64,000 nucleotides of DNA from Lactarius indigo (Eukaryota; Basidiomycota; Agaricomycetes; Russulales; Russulaceae), in NCBI GenBank assembly GCA_025766275.1, contig JAFKAC010000030.1, positions 248,001 to 312,000 on the forward strand, given 5' to 3'. This document shows, piece after piece, positions 40,315 through 51,700 of this stretch. A program made the translations under genes and the position numbers. The notes below the pieces were generated by a model. It was not told where the DNA came from. It did not search any database and worked only from the letters and a program-made list of their open reading frames with translations. Within the stretch, counting starts at the first letter, position 1, and each line of letters opens with the position of its first letter.

Positions 40315-42378
40315 GTGGCCGTAACAACAAGAGACCAGTGGACGAGCTTCCGTCCATATTCGCTCCCAAGAAGAGGAGAACGTAACGTCCCCACGCGCTT
40401 TCTACAAGCCGCTAGTTGGAGGGAAAGACAGGAAGAAACCGGGTATTTTGTAGAGTTCAACGGACCTAGTAGGTTCCGACCAGTTGAGTTCAACTTCGAC
40501 CACTTGTGTTGGACAGAAGTTACGTGGAACCCCATAGATTCCCAGTGGGACGTTATACGACCAGCAGGACCTAGGTACCAGTGCGATATCGACGCCAGAG
40601 AACTCAACAGCCAAGCAGATTGGGGCCCCATCGACGGGCAAGTACGAGAGCACTCTACTGGAGAAGTGGTATCGGAAGAAGAGGAACAAAGCCAAGACGA
40701 AAGTGAAGGACGAGAGCCGAACCAAACAGAAACTAGCGGAGGAGCTATACAAGATCTCCTCATCGAACGAGCTGAGTCCGCACACATTACCGAACCAGAA
40801 CCAATTCACATCCGATCACCAGCCATCATGGCAACAATAACAAGAGCAATGGAAGAAGTCGCGGTTGAAGAAGCGCGCGCAATACGAGAAGAAGCACAAG
40901 AAATCCTCATGCCCATTAACCCTGAAACCGGTGTACGAATGACTGCAGACGACGCGGCCATCTTCCGAGCAATAGGATCAGATCGAGGAGACCCCCCATC
41001 TGAACGACGACCCGCATTAGACCTCCCACCAGGGAGGGGAGGACCGGGTGAAGACCCGCCACCGCCACCAGGGGGGGGTATCCCGTTTGATCTACGAAGA
41101 ACCGAACCACCAAGAATGCCACCCATGGGACCACCAGGAGGTGGAGGAGGTGATGGCGGAGGAGGAGGAGGTGGTAGAAGTGCCGGAGGAGGACATCACA
41201 ACGAAAAACTAACCGGCAAGCCACCTTCCATTTTTGACGGAGACAGACTCAAAGTAGACCAATTCCTGACGCAGTGGCATGTCTATTGGGGCATGAACCT
41301 GGACGCCCCCATCATGCGCAACGACTACAGAAGATGCCTTCTGTTCCTTTCCTACATCAAAGGCAGAGCGGTCAGCGAATGGGTTCTGTCCTTCCTGAAC
41401 TGGCTCAACAGGCAGATACAACGAGGAATAAGTCCCTACACTCGCGACTTATGGGACGCCGTGGCCGATGGATTCAGCCAGAGATTCGAAAACACGCTGG
41501 AGAGGGAACAAGCCCAAGCGGTACTACGAAAAGGTTACAAAATGACGGGGGAAGACATTGACAAGTACGTCAATGACTTCGAACAGCTTGCACGGAAAGC
41601 TCATTATCGCCTTAATGAACCCCAAACCATCGACCTCTTTACGTCGGGTCTACCCAAGGAACTATTCAAGAACGCGTTCCAGTTCGATGACCCCGTCACG
41701 TTCGACGACTGGAAAAGAGCCGTCCTCAAGCGACAGAAGAACTATATCCACCTCAAGGCGCGACTCAATGAATACAAGAACACGACCACGCAGCCAAAGA
41801 AGCAGGGCGGCAATGCGGGATGGACACTCCCACAGAACCTGCCACAAACCAACCCGTGGGCAATGGACACTTCGGCTGACCGTGCAAAAGTGAGGCTTGC
41901 AGGGTCCGAAGACATCGATTTTAACAAGCTGCCACATCGCGACTGGACTGCACCACCATTCCCGCCAAGGGGGGGGCCGGGAGCTAGAGGACGAGGAAGA
42001 GGAGGATCTCGAAGGGACTTAAGGAACGTCCTTTGCTATAACTGTCACGCTCCCGGGCACCTCTCACGAAATTGCCCACACCCGCGTGTGCAGCAACAGT
42101 GGCAGGCTGCCTCATCCAGCAGCCGCATGACCGAAACTACGGGATATCCTCAAGGACCCGTCTCACAGTACACGCCGTCACAGTACGCGCCATCGCTGCC
42201 CGGGTATATGTCGCCGACGCCAAGCGTAACGCCAGCACCCCAAATTAACGCGGCAAGCACGAAAACAGCAGGGGAACAGGCCAAAGAATGGCTCACACAA
42301 GTGGCCAACAGTACGGATGAAGTAAAAGATCTTATACTTCAAGATCTGTGGGGAAAAGAGGGTTTTCGGGACGCCTGA
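40315..42378 (+). CDS. gag: Element H Gag
   Basis: 687 codons, uninterrupted. The start is GTG in the context CACC-GTG-G; an in-frame TAA lies 18 bases upstream with no ATG between, so a non-AUG start is required unless the leader is spliced. The N-terminal 170 residues are conserved with A (DQWTSFRPY, FNFDHLCWTEV, YQCDIDARELN). A Gly-rich linker near 270-290, a capsid-like region (PPSIFDGDRLK) and the knuckle CYNCHAPGHLSRNC (about 573-586) follow. Its CGA at the position of the F/G nonsense codon shows the ancestral state. Confidence 0.92.
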   Translation: MAVTTRDQWTSFRPYSLPRRGERNVPTRFLQAASWRERQEETGYFVEFNGPSRFRPVEFNFDHLCWTEVTWNPIDSQWDVIRPAGPRYQCDIDARELNSQADWGPIDGQVREHSTGEVVSEEEEQSQDESEGREPNQTETSGGAIQDLLIERAESAHITEPEPIHIRSPAIMATITRAMEEVAVEEARAIREEAQEILMPINPETGVRMTADDAAIFRAIGSDRGDPPSERRPALDLPPGRGGPGEDPPPPPGGGIPFDLRRTEPPRMPPMGPPGGGGGDGGGGGGGRSAGGGHHNEKLTGKPPSIFDGDRLKVDQFLTQWHVYWGMNLDAPIMRNDYRRCLLFLSYIKGRAVSEWVLSFLNWLNRQIQRGISPYTRDLWDAVADGFSQRFENTLEREQAQAVLRKGYKMTGEDIDKYVNDFEQLARKAHYRLNEPQTIDLFTSGLPKELFKNAFQFDDPVTFDDWKRAVLKRQKNYIHLKARLNEYKNTTTQPKKQGGNAGWTLPQNLPQTNPWAMDTSADRAKVRLAGSEDIDFNKLPHRDWTAPPFPPRGGPGARGRGRGGSRRDLRNVLCYNCHAPGHLSRNCPHPRVQQQWQAASSSSRMTETTGYPQGPVSQYTPSQYAPSLPGYMSPTPSVTPAPQINAASTKTAGEQAKEWLTQVANSTDEVKDLILQDLWGKEGFRDA

Positions 42379-45300
42379 ACCCGTCAGTCTGGGTGAGGGC
42401 TCTTCAATGTAATTCTGTAATTGTGACAACGCACTACCGATCTATGAGAATTCCAGTGACTGTCCATACGAGTTACCAAACGACTGAAACAAATGCGCTA
42501 GTCGACTCTGGCGCAACCGACAACTTCATCCGACCAAGTCTGGCAAAACGGGCTGGTATCCAAACACAGCCGCTGAGTACGCCACGCAAAATATGGAATA
42601 TAGACAACACAGAAAATAAAGCTGGGTTAATCACTCATTATGTTAACCTAGAAGTAAAAACGCGAGGACAGATAAAGCAAATGACCTTCCTGGTCACCGA
42701 CCTTGGAAGCGAAGACATGGTGCTAGGATACCCATGGCTAAGCGCATTCGAACCAACAATCAGCTGGGCCACTGCCACCATACACCCCGACATGCAGCCA
42801 GTAGTGTTAGCAACTACCGAAGCACTGCTATCCACAACGATCGTTCGAGCCCTCATTGTGGCCGAAAAGGAAGACATCGTACGAGAACTGGAAGAAGAAA
42901 CGTTCACTCGAGCCACCACCTCGACGGAGTTGGCCATACAAGCGAAACAACAACAAATGGCAGCAGTACTCCCTCAGGACTACGCAATGTTTACCAGACT
43001 TTTCAATGAGCAAGCCTCACACCGATTCCCTCCGGCAAGGCCGTGGGATCACGCAATAGACTTCAAGCCATCCGCGCCGGCCGCCATTGACTGCAAAATC
43101 TACCCTATGACCCAGAAAGAGGAGGGCGAACTCAAAGAGTTTCTAGAGGAGAAACTGAAGCAGGGGTATCTACGCCCCTCTATCTCTCCGTACGCATCCT
43201 CCTTCTTCTTTATTAAAAAGAAGGACGGAAAACTACGCCCGGTACAGGATTACCGGGTCATCAACTCCCACACCATTCGAAACCAATACCCGCTACCGTT
43301 AATACAGGACCTCATCCTCGACCTCAGCAATGCCCACATCTATACAAAACTCGACATCCGATGGGGCTACAACAACATACGTATTCGCGACGGCGACCAG
43401 GAGAAGGCAGCGTTCAAAACCAAATTCGGCCTCTTTGAACCCACGGTCATGTTCTTCGGGCTCACCAACTCCCCCGCCACCTTCCAAGCCATGATGAATC
43501 ACATCTATCGCGACACCATAGCGAAGCACGAACGATTGGGCACTACCATACGCGTCTACATGGACGATATTGGTATCGCCACTCACTTTGACCACGACCT
43601 GGCGGCCCATGTTGACGTCGTTCGCGATGTTTTGCGCGTCGCAGAGGAACACGATCTCTACTTCAAACTCGAGAAATGCCTGTTCCATCAACCGCGGATG
43701 GATTACCTGGGGGTAATCCTTGAGAGGGGGGTGACCCGAATGGACCCTGTAAAAGTTCAAGGAATCAAGGACTGGCCAACACCAACAAAAGTCAAAGACG
43801 TCCGCTCTTTCCTCGGCTTTTGTAACTTTTACAGACTCTTCATCCGCGGCTTCGCAACTCACGCTAAGCCACTCACTAAACTAACACGAAAAAACGAAGA
43901 ATGGCGATGGACTGGAGAAGAAGAGAAGGCGTTCAACACCCTAAAACGACTCGTGACAGAAGAACCGGTACTAGCACACCCCATCCTTCAAGATCCGTTT
44001 GAATTAGAGGTGGACGCTTCGGGCTATGCGGTGGGAGCCGTGTTACTGCAAAGAAAATCTGACGGCAAGCGACATCCCATAGGTTACTACTCGGCGACGC
44101 TTTCCGAAGCCGAAAGAAACTACGACATCTACGACCTAGAGCTGCTCGCAATAGTTAAGGCCCTACGAAACTGGCGCCCACTTCTCGTGGGGGCCCCCCA
44201 CAAGATTAAAATCTATTCGGACCATTTAAACCTACAGTACTGGAAGTCACCGCAGAAGATCAGCAGGCGAGTCGCCAGGGAAGTACTCGAACTTTCTGAA
44301 TACGACTTCGAGATTCATCACATTAAAGGGAAGAACAACGGACGAGCAGATGCACTGTCAAGACAACCGGACTACGACCAAGGCGTCGAGGACAATAGCG
44401 AAGTAGTAGTCCTACCCCCCAAAATCTTCGTACGAACCCTTAACACCGCACGCACCTTCGTCGCCAACCCAAATCTACTACAACCACGCCACCAACAAGA
44501 CAAAGAGGTGATCAAGATATGGGCCGACCCTTATCACCTTAAGAAAATACAAGGAGAATGGTACAAAGACGGCAGGTTCGTAGTCACAGGGCCAGCGTCG
44601 ACTCAACGAATACTAATACACGACCATCACGACCTGCCAATACATGGCCATCCGGGAATTGCGAAAACTCAACGCATCCTGGAGAGACACTACTGGTGGC
44701 CGCGACTCCGGAGAGACGTATATGAATACGTGCAAGGCTGCGCAGAATGCCAAAGGAACAAAGTCAACACGAGGCCCATACGAGCCGCGCTACATCCCAT
44801 CACGCCAATACTGGAAGCCATGCCGTTCCACACGGTGGCGGTGGACTTCATCACCAAACTCCCTGTCTCCAAGGGGTACGACAGTATACTAACTGTCACC
44901 AACCACGACTGCAGCAAGGCCTCAATATTTATTCCATGCCGAGAAGAAATCACCGCAGAAGAAACAGCGACTCTGTATGTCGCCCAGGTGTTCAAGCGCT
45001 TTGGACTACCGCGCAAGATAATAAGCGACCGCGACCCACGTTTCACATCCAAGTTCACCAGAGAAGTATGCTGCATTCTGGGAATCCAACAGAATATATC
45101 AACCGCATATCACCCACGTACTGATGGACAGTCCGAGCGAACTAACCAGTGGCTGGAACAGTACCTCCGCTTCTGGGTGAATGAACGACAAGACAACTGG
45201 GAAGCTTACCTACCAATCGCCGAATTTGCGCATAACAACTGGCCACATGAACACACTAAAGAATCGCCGTTCCAACTTCTGATGGGGTATAACCCACAAG

Positions 45301-47087
45301 CGGACTGGACGGATAAGCCATCTCCCATCCCCCTTGCAACCGCGCGACTAACACAGCTGAAAGAAGCTAGAAACGACGCCCAACGCCTTATAAAGAAGGC
45401 GCAAGAGTCATGGGTGCGCAATAAAGATACGCCCAAGTTCAATATCAACGATCTCGTATGGCTCGAGGGCAAACATCTCCGAACCAATCAGCCTACAGCG
45501 AAATTAGCGGCGCGACGCCACGGACCTTTTCGGGTGGTACAGGTGATGTCCCCTTACAACTATCGATTGGAACTTCCCACGCAGTGGAGCATCCATCCAG
45601 TGTTTCACATCGATCTTCTCACACCGTACAGACAAACCTCCTTGCACGGAGAAAATTTCACACGACCACCACCCGAACTGATAGACGGGGAAGAGGAATA
45701 TGAAGTCGAGGCCATTCTAGACTCTCGGCATTTCGGCAGAGGAAGATGCCTTCAATACCTGATCAAATGGAAGGGGTACCCAGACTCGGAGAACCAGTGG
45801 GTCAACAAAGACGACGTCTTTGCGCCGGAAGCGCTTCGCCTGTATCAGGAAGCACAAACCCACGGTAGAAGAGATAAAGTAGGAGTCGCTCGAACAGAGG
45901 ACAGTCATCCCCTCTTCCTACGCTCCACTACCACTCTTATGCCTACATCCCCATTGCGACATGTCACACAAGCACAGCTCCTCGACTCCCTCGCAGAAGA
46001 CGCCCGCGCCCTCTTGGCGGAGGACAGCGACACCGAAATTCCCAACGCTCAGCTCACGCCATGGACACCTCTTACACCAGCAGAGGGGCCCATCACCGCA
46101 CAAGAATGGATCAACGTCGTTACCAGATTCCCAGACCCGACGACCACCCCTGACGATGACCGAGCCGTCGTCCACGTCTTCCGAAACGATAGTGGTGAGC
46201 GAGAACCCATCGCCGCTATCCCCCCAAGCGACGACCTCATTGGCGTTCGCGGAGTTTTCCCGAGCAATGACCAGCGTTCAAGCGCTGATGGAGTACGAGT
46301 TAGAGGGTTGGAAGAAGGTAGCAGCAGCATGGCAGAAGGAGCAACTGGACTCAGCAGCGGCCTGACTGAGGGAGATGCGAGAGCGACAGCAGCGATGGCG
46401 GCAGCTGAGGCTGGCCATGACGACGAAGATTATTACCCGGCGAGACACACCTTCCTTCGAACGAAACGCGACCCTGATAATCCCCTCGTCACGCCCTGGC
46501 TCGTCTACTCCGACGGGTCCCCCATGTATCGAGGACGTGTGCGCGTGCCTGGTGCTGCCGATCACCGTCCGTTCACCGCCGCCGAGGACCCCGCGCATGT
46601 CATTGCGCCTGAAGGGTTCCGGGCGAACCGACGACCCCATCATATTCGATACCCCATCACCGGACCAGACGGAGTAGAGAGGGACGCGTCGCACGTCCAG
46701 ATCATTGGAGGGGCGGACCCCCTCATATTAGGGGTCATACCGGGCTTGCCACACGTTTATGGTAAGCCCTTCTATGCAGAACCTCACGTATCCGCGGCGC
46801 TCCGCCCCACGTATCCGCATGAGGACCTCGTCGTCTTCGAGGCGGACAAGATCACCGACCGCGCGCTCAATCGCATCAACGACGAGTCGCTCACCGCGGA
46901 GGTCACGCGCTTCCGCGCGGCCAGCTATGAGTTGGATCGACTTCGAGCAAGAGTAAGTCAACTCCGCGCAATGATCGAGTGCGCCCAAGACGATCGGCGC
47001 GACGCGATTTACCGCTTAGAGCGCGCCACCGCGCTAGAGCGCATCGCCGATGAACAGCGCGATTGGCCGGCCCGCGACTTTCGGTGA
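42348..47087 (+). CDS. pol: Element H Pol polyprotein
   Basis: 1579 codons, open throughout, entered by -1 shift at GGGTTTT (42360-42366). Protease VDSGATDNF, reverse transcriptase with TKLDIRWGYNN and YMDDIGIA, RNase H ELEVDASGY, integrase zinc domain, DDE residues, and a chromodomain near 1117-1165. The C-terminal extension ends YRLERATALERIADEQRD. One integrase oddity: TVTNHDCSK instead of the TVTDHDCSK of A and F. If this Asp is functional, H integrase may be weakened. The overlapping +1 ORF of this region is broken by TGA in H. Confidence 0.94.
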   Translation: MGKRGFSGRLNPSVWVRALQCNSVIVTTHYRSMRIPVTVHTSYQTTETNALVDSGATDNFIRPSLAKRAGIQTQPLSTPRKIWNIDNTENKAGLITHYVNLEVKTRGQIKQMTFLVTDLGSEDMVLGYPWLSAFEPTISWATATIHPDMQPVVLATTEALLSTTIVRALIVAEKEDIVRELEEETFTRATTSTELAIQAKQQQMAAVLPQDYAMFTRLFNEQASHRFPPARPWDHAIDFKPSAPAAIDCKIYPMTQKEEGELKEFLEEKLKQGYLRPSISPYASSFFFIKKKDGKLRPVQDYRVINSHTIRNQYPLPLIQDLILDLSNAHIYTKLDIRWGYNNIRIRDGDQEKAAFKTKFGLFEPTVMFFGLTNSPATFQAMMNHIYRDTIAKHERLGTTIRVYMDDIGIATHFDHDLAAHVDVVRDVLRVAEEHDLYFKLEKCLFHQPRMDYLGVILERGVTRMDPVKVQGIKDWPTPTKVKDVRSFLGFCNFYRLFIRGFATHAKPLTKLTRKNEEWRWTGEEEKAFNTLKRLVTEEPVLAHPILQDPFELEVDASGYAVGAVLLQRKSDGKRHPIGYYSATLSEAERNYDIYDLELLAIVKALRNWRPLLVGAPHKIKIYSDHLNLQYWKSPQKISRRVAREVLELSEYDFEIHHIKGKNNGRADALSRQPDYDQGVEDNSEVVVLPPKIFVRTLNTARTFVANPNLLQPRHQQDKEVIKIWADPYHLKKIQGEWYKDGRFVVTGPASTQRILIHDHHDLPIHGHPGIAKTQRILERHYWWPRLRRDVYEYVQGCAECQRNKVNTRPIRAALHPITPILEAMPFHTVAVDFITKLPVSKGYDSILTVTNHDCSKASIFIPCREEITAEETATLYVAQVFKRFGLPRKIISDRDPRFTSKFTREVCCILGIQQNISTAYHPRTDGQSERTNQWLEQYLRFWVNERQDNWEAYLPIAEFAHNNWPHEHTKESPFQLLMGYNPQADWTDKPSPIPLATARLTQLKEARNDAQRLIKKAQESWVRNKDTPKFNINDLVWLEGKHLRTNQPTAKLAARRHGPFRVVQVMSPYNYRLELPTQWSIHPVFHIDLLTPYRQTSLHGENFTRPPPELIDGEEEYEVEAILDSRHFGRGRCLQYLIKWKGYPDSENQWVNKDDVFAPEALRLYQEAQTHGRRDKVGVARTEDSHPLFLRSTTTLMPTSPLRHVTQAQLLDSLAEDARALLAEDSDTEIPNAQLTPWTPLTPAEGPITAQEWINVVTRFPDPTTTPDDDRAVVHVFRNDSGEREPIAAIPPSDDLIGVRGVFPSNDQRSSADGVRVRGLEEGSSSMAEGATGLSSGLTEGDARATAAMAAAEAGHDDEDYYPARHTFLRTKRDPDNPLVTPWLVYSDGSPMYRGRVRVPGAADHRPFTAAEDPAHVIAPEGFRANRRPHHIRYPITGPDGVERDASHVQIIGGADPLILGVIPGLPHVYGKPFYAEPHVSAALRPTYPHEDLVVFEADKITDRALNRINDESLTAEVTRFRAASYELDRLRARVSQLRAMIECAQDDRRDAIYRLERATALERIADEQRDWPARDFR

Positions 47088-47118
47088 GCCAGGGGTCTCA
47101 CGCTAGAAGAGGGGGTGA

Positions 47119-47607
47119 TGTTACGTTCCTATCCTTACTGCACCGGTTGCAACTACGGCTGTAAGGTAGATTAGTTGCGGACTTACGATAGGCGATTACG
47201 AGTACGATAGGAGATTGCGCGCTGACTGCTGACTGAGGACTATGCCACTAATACTAGTAGTAGTAGTATTAGGGTTCGAGCTACTTACGCGATACGTTGG
47301 ACGCTACTTTACCGTGACTCATAGCAGCGCTTGAAAGCCTGCTCGACTTGTATTTAATCTGTCTTGTAAAGACCAAGATACGCCATCTTGGTCTTCTTGA
47401 ATCGTCACTTGCTTCTCCTTCTATCGTTCTCTCTCTTCCATCGCCTCTCTAGAGTAGTGCACCTTTGAGTGTTCACCATTGCTTACGCTTGGACCTCCGT
47501 GTCTTCAAGACCTTCGTCACGCCTGAACCTTCGTGTTTCAGAGTATCCGCCAAGTTGTTACTGCCTCCACGAAGCTCAAGTCGAGCTAACGTCGTGACGG
47601 CATTACA
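47119..47607 (+). repeat. 3' LTR of element H
   Basis: 489 bp. Ends ...GGCATTACA where the 5' copy has GGCGTTACA. Followed by target duplication CAGAA. Confidence 0.95.
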
Positions 47608-47918
47608 CAGAACCTCACGTATCCGCGGCGCTCCGCCCCACGTATCCGCACGAGGACCTCGTCGTCTTCGAGGCGGACAAGATCACCGACCGCGCGCTCA
47701 ATCGCATCAACGACGAGTCGCTCACCGCAGAAGTTACGCGCTTCCGCGCGGCCAGCTACAAGCTGGATCGACTTCGGGCGAGGGTGAGTCAACTCCGCGC
47801 AATGATCGAGTGCGCACAAGACGACCGGCGCAACGCGATCTACCACTTAGAGCGCGCCACCGCGTTGGAGCGTATTGCCGATGAACAGCGCGATTGGCCA
47901 GCCCGCGACTTTCGGTGA
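47608..47918 (+). pseudogene. Element G Pol C-terminal tail (beyond H)
   Basis: Continues G pol after the insertion of H: VSAALRPTYPHEDLV to DWPARDFR-stop. Unlike the rest of G, it differs from F at about nine positions in some 340 bases (for example SYKLDRL against SHELDRL, and YHLERAT against YRLERAT), mostly G/A and C/T. Confidence 0.9.
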
Positions 47919-47949
47919 GCCAGGAGTCTCACACTAGAAGAGGAGGTGA

Positions 47950-48257
47950 TGTTACGTTTCGACCCATACCCTTACTGTACCGGTTGCAACTACGGCGGTA
48001 AGGAAGATTAGTTGCGGACTTACGATAGGCAATTACGAGTACGATAGGAGATTGCGCGCTGATTGCTGACTGAGGACTATGCCACTAATACTAGTAGTAG
48101 TAGTATTAGGGTTCGAGCTACTTACGCGATACGTTGGACGCTACATTACCGTGACTCATAGCAGCGCTTGAAAGCCTGCTCGACTTGTATTTAATCTGTC
48201 TTGTGAAGACCAAGATACGCCATCTTGGTCTTCTTGAATTGTCACTTGTTTCAGTCC

Positions 48258-48292
<35 letters not shown>

Positions 48293-48458
48293 GCCTCTTT
48301 CAAGTAGTGCACCTCCGAGTGTTCACCATCACCTGTGCTTGGACCTTCGCGTCTTCAAGATATTCGCCACGCCTGAGCTTCCGTGTCTTCAGAGCATCCG
48401 CTAAGTTGTTACCGCCTCTATAGAGCTCAAGTCGAGCTAACGTCGTGACGACGTTACA
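47950..48458 (+). repeat. 3' LTR of element G
   Basis: 509 bp with a shorter CT tract than F. It shares GTCGAGCTAACG with F's 3' LTR and has four private substitutions found by eye. The sequence after it is not a target duplication. Confidence 0.93.
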
Positions 48459-48706
48459 GTTTGGTACAGGAGTCGATGGGATGCTGTAGCTTGAACGTTC
48501 TCCAGTGACATTTGATGCAGAAGAAGTTTGTGAGAAGTTGTACGGCGTGGACATCAGTGGGGGATGTGTTGTGCTGCTGGCTGCCCGTCACATGAAAGAA
48601 AACTCCACCCAAAGTCAGCAGTAACACCGACCTGTAGACTGCGGAGATTGCTGTGGCCACGGAAATTGTATAACGAGGGAAAGAAATTACAAAGTACTAC
48701 AGAACA

Positions 48707-51700
48707 TCACGACAATAGACCTGCAGATATGTTATGGCTTGACGAGCCAGTACCTGGCCTACTACTGCCCCGGCCTCTACCCAGCAAACCCCTCCCGCCT
48801 CGACTAGAACGATGCTTGCGCGCATCGACCTCCTGTTGTGCGCCCTCGATAATTGCTAAGTTGGTGTCAAAAGAAGGATCAATGTGTGCACGTAGCAGAT
48901 CAACATGCGCCGCGTCGTGGATACGTGCAGTACTCATAATAAGGTCGTTTGGGCTGTTGTGCACAACAACCGGCCACGTTTGAGTGGTTGCCTGGCGTTC
49001 TTGATAGACTACCTCAGACCCAGACGCCGCACAATTGTGGGCATGACAACGATGCTGCACATTCACAGTACACAGAATGTGCTGTGCATGAAGTTAGCTT
49101 GTGACGAACCAATGAAACGAATCGCTTACCGAGATGCCTCTTATCAAGAAGTTGTCGCTGAGCTGAACACCTGGCATTCGGTAAGGTGCAGCACACATTG
49201 TGACGTCCGCCTGCTGCAACAAGATAATGCCTGGCCGTGGATATTGCTGTACTGGTGTTGCACCTGTGGCCACCAGAACTTCGCGTACATACCCAAGGCC
49301 CGGTGCTCCTGTGTGGTGCACGCTAGGCTTAAATAGCACCCAGTTGTTTACGAAACAGACGTCGCCGTTTATCAGGACTACGGACGCTGCAGTAAAGAAC
49401 ATGGAGGGCGTGGGCGAGGGGATGAAAGTAGGGAAGTGGCGTGCTGTATCAGTATGTCCATATGGACGAGAGTCCTGCTTGTCAAGTACGCAAGAGCCTT
49501 CATAGCCATCAGCACATGTATTTACTCCGAGGTGTGTCATACTCACCAAGCCGTAGATCGGCACTGTCTGTGCTGCTAGTGGCCGACAGTTCCTTACCAA
49601 GGTACACAACTGCGGTTGGGACTTGGCGCCAGATGCCAGCCTCGCCAGCATGGACTGATAATTTGTCACGGGACTTGAAAGCGAGTGCATATCTGTGAGA
49701 TTTCTCGTTATCACGGAAGAGATGGCGGCCACCACTGATGAGATGGCGAACGCGGTTGTTGTGTGCAAAGGCAAGAGCGATGTCATGTGAAGGGGCAAGG
49801 CGATTCGAGTGGATGCTTTTCGCACGGATGACGGCGTTGAAAGACTCAAATGATTCGGTGGCAAAGAGAATTGCTGGTCCAAAGCGTCGGACGTGAGTAG
49901 GGAGGTGAAGAATAACATGATATTTGGCCTTGTTAAACCAGCGAGGGGTCCAGCGAATGATGCGATAGTGAAATTCTTGTATTGCAATTTCAAGACGCGC
50001 CTGAAAACGGATTCTCGTGAGCTACAGAGAACCAATATTCCGGTGCAGTACTTACAATATATTCATCAATATTGGGAATTTCGGCTTGCCAGACGATCGG
50101 AATCAAATTGCTGAGAGAGACCCACGCATCAAAGCACACATCAGGCACTAAGTCGTACAGTACAAACGGGGCAACCTGAGCAATGATACGGAAGTCTCAA
50201 CCAGTCAAAGATCCTGCATATTGGACCAGCGTGTTTCCAGCGAGATGTTTGGCACCAGGAAGCTGCAGCCCAGAGATGTCAAGGGAGTCGAGCCGTGTCC
50301 TGAGGGTGCCCTTCTTCTGGACATTGGTGCCAAGCTGGTTGTGAACAACATCCCGCCAGAGGTACTTGACAAAACCCAGGAGCACCGTATGAAGAATCTC
50401 CACCGGTGTGTCCGCGTGGGGATCAAGACCTAGCGCAAAGGGAAGGGAAGTGTGACGCGCGTAGCCAAAAATTGTGAAGACTCACCACGGATTCGCCAAA
50501 CGGGACTTAAGATATTTGCTGGAAGTGTAGCCCTGAAAAGATCGAGGGCGAGCTGCTTCTCGCCCCTAGAGCCTCTGTCCTTGTACGAAAGATACATGCG
50601 ATCAAGATACACTTCAAAAAAAGTGTCCTTGATGCCGGTGGTCGTCCGGTGAGCCCTGATCTTGGTGAGATTTCCGACCTGCCCTGCTTCGCTGGCCATG
50701 GCTTCTAGCTCTCGGATAGTTTCGTCTCTTGTCTGTGGGTTACCGATCTGAATGTAAGTCAACTCTGCACGAACGTTGGAGGGTGGTGTGGTACGAACAT
50801 TGATAAAACGAGTTATGCGCTCCACCATATCTTGCATCGACTCATCGCCCTTCTTTCGCCCATGAGAACCTGATGGAGAGCCACCGGCAGATGATTCACC
50901 GTCGCTAGTGCCGGGTAAATCGCTAGTGGCATGGTTCCCATCATGGGATGTTGTTGGATTCACTGGTACGCGCGACCCACTGGGTGGGGCATCGAAGCCT
51001 TTGACATCACACATGCGGCAAAAGAACTTGCCCATTTGTCCGATGTGGCAAGCGAATTCACTTTGCATAGGATTGTCACCAAGGAGGGCAGAAACGAATG
51101 GTATGATAAGAACACGGGCTTCGTGGACGCAATCCCATGCCCAGATCCCCTCATCCCATGCGGCCCTGAAACCCCGTAACGTTAATATGTAAGCGGAAGA
51201 ACAATGAATACACGGACTCAAGTTGCTCCACAATATGATCCATCATCTCAAGCGGTGATGCGAGGTTGGACATGCAAAGGAAATGGACGTTATATTCTTT
51301 CTGAAAGTGAGCACGTGGGAGGCCAGCCGGAGAAAACAAAAACGAATAATGCTTGTTCCATTTTTTGGATTGATTACCGGAGACATCGTCGCAATACAGC
51401 CAAATGGGGAAATAATATACAAATGCGCCACTAGCACGGACACGCCAACGATTCCCAACTGACGGTTGGGTCCTTGACCATGGTACAACCTCACCGTCTG
51501 GCCGTAGAATAGAACCTATGTGACATTGAGTATTCCCGGGATGAAGCGACTCACGCAAACGTACCAACAATGGACCTTGCACTGGGTAGCCCACTTGCGA
51601 ATTGACTGGAATCCCAGGTGTTAAATGGGATCAGGAACTCATCTTGTGGTATGACGATTGTCGTGTACTCTTCCACTACCCACCCAGACCTGTCACCCTG

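Larger units (their letters stand above)
39807..47607 (+). mobile_element. Complete Ty3/Gypsy chromovirus H, nested in G
   Basis: 7801 bp with 489-bp LTRs, self-priming PBS, intact gag and pol, a polypurine tract (GAAGAGGGGGTGA), and the perfect target duplication CAGAA at 39802-39806 and 47608-47612. The target is the pol extension of G, in the same orientation. The LTR copies differ at nine positions by eye (about 1.8%), so H is clearly older than A. Confidence 0.96.
32815..48458 (+). mobile_element. Chromovirus G, interrupted by H
   Basis: Plus-strand element with 5' LTR 32815-33333, gag, pol, then (after H at 39807-47607) the pol tail and 3' LTR ending at 48458. The left flank is element I pol. 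The right flank (GTTTG) does not match the five bases before the 5' LTR (AGTGG), so there is no target duplication and at least one side was rearranged. It is inverted relative to F across a spacer of about 4 kb. Confidence 0.93.

Noticed and set aside
49094..50035. 313-codon single-frame ORF on the minus strand within M
   Set aside because: Its first part is read in a shadow frame through an intron; conserved peptides (AILFATESFESFNAV) lie in another frame joined by a GT-AG intron.
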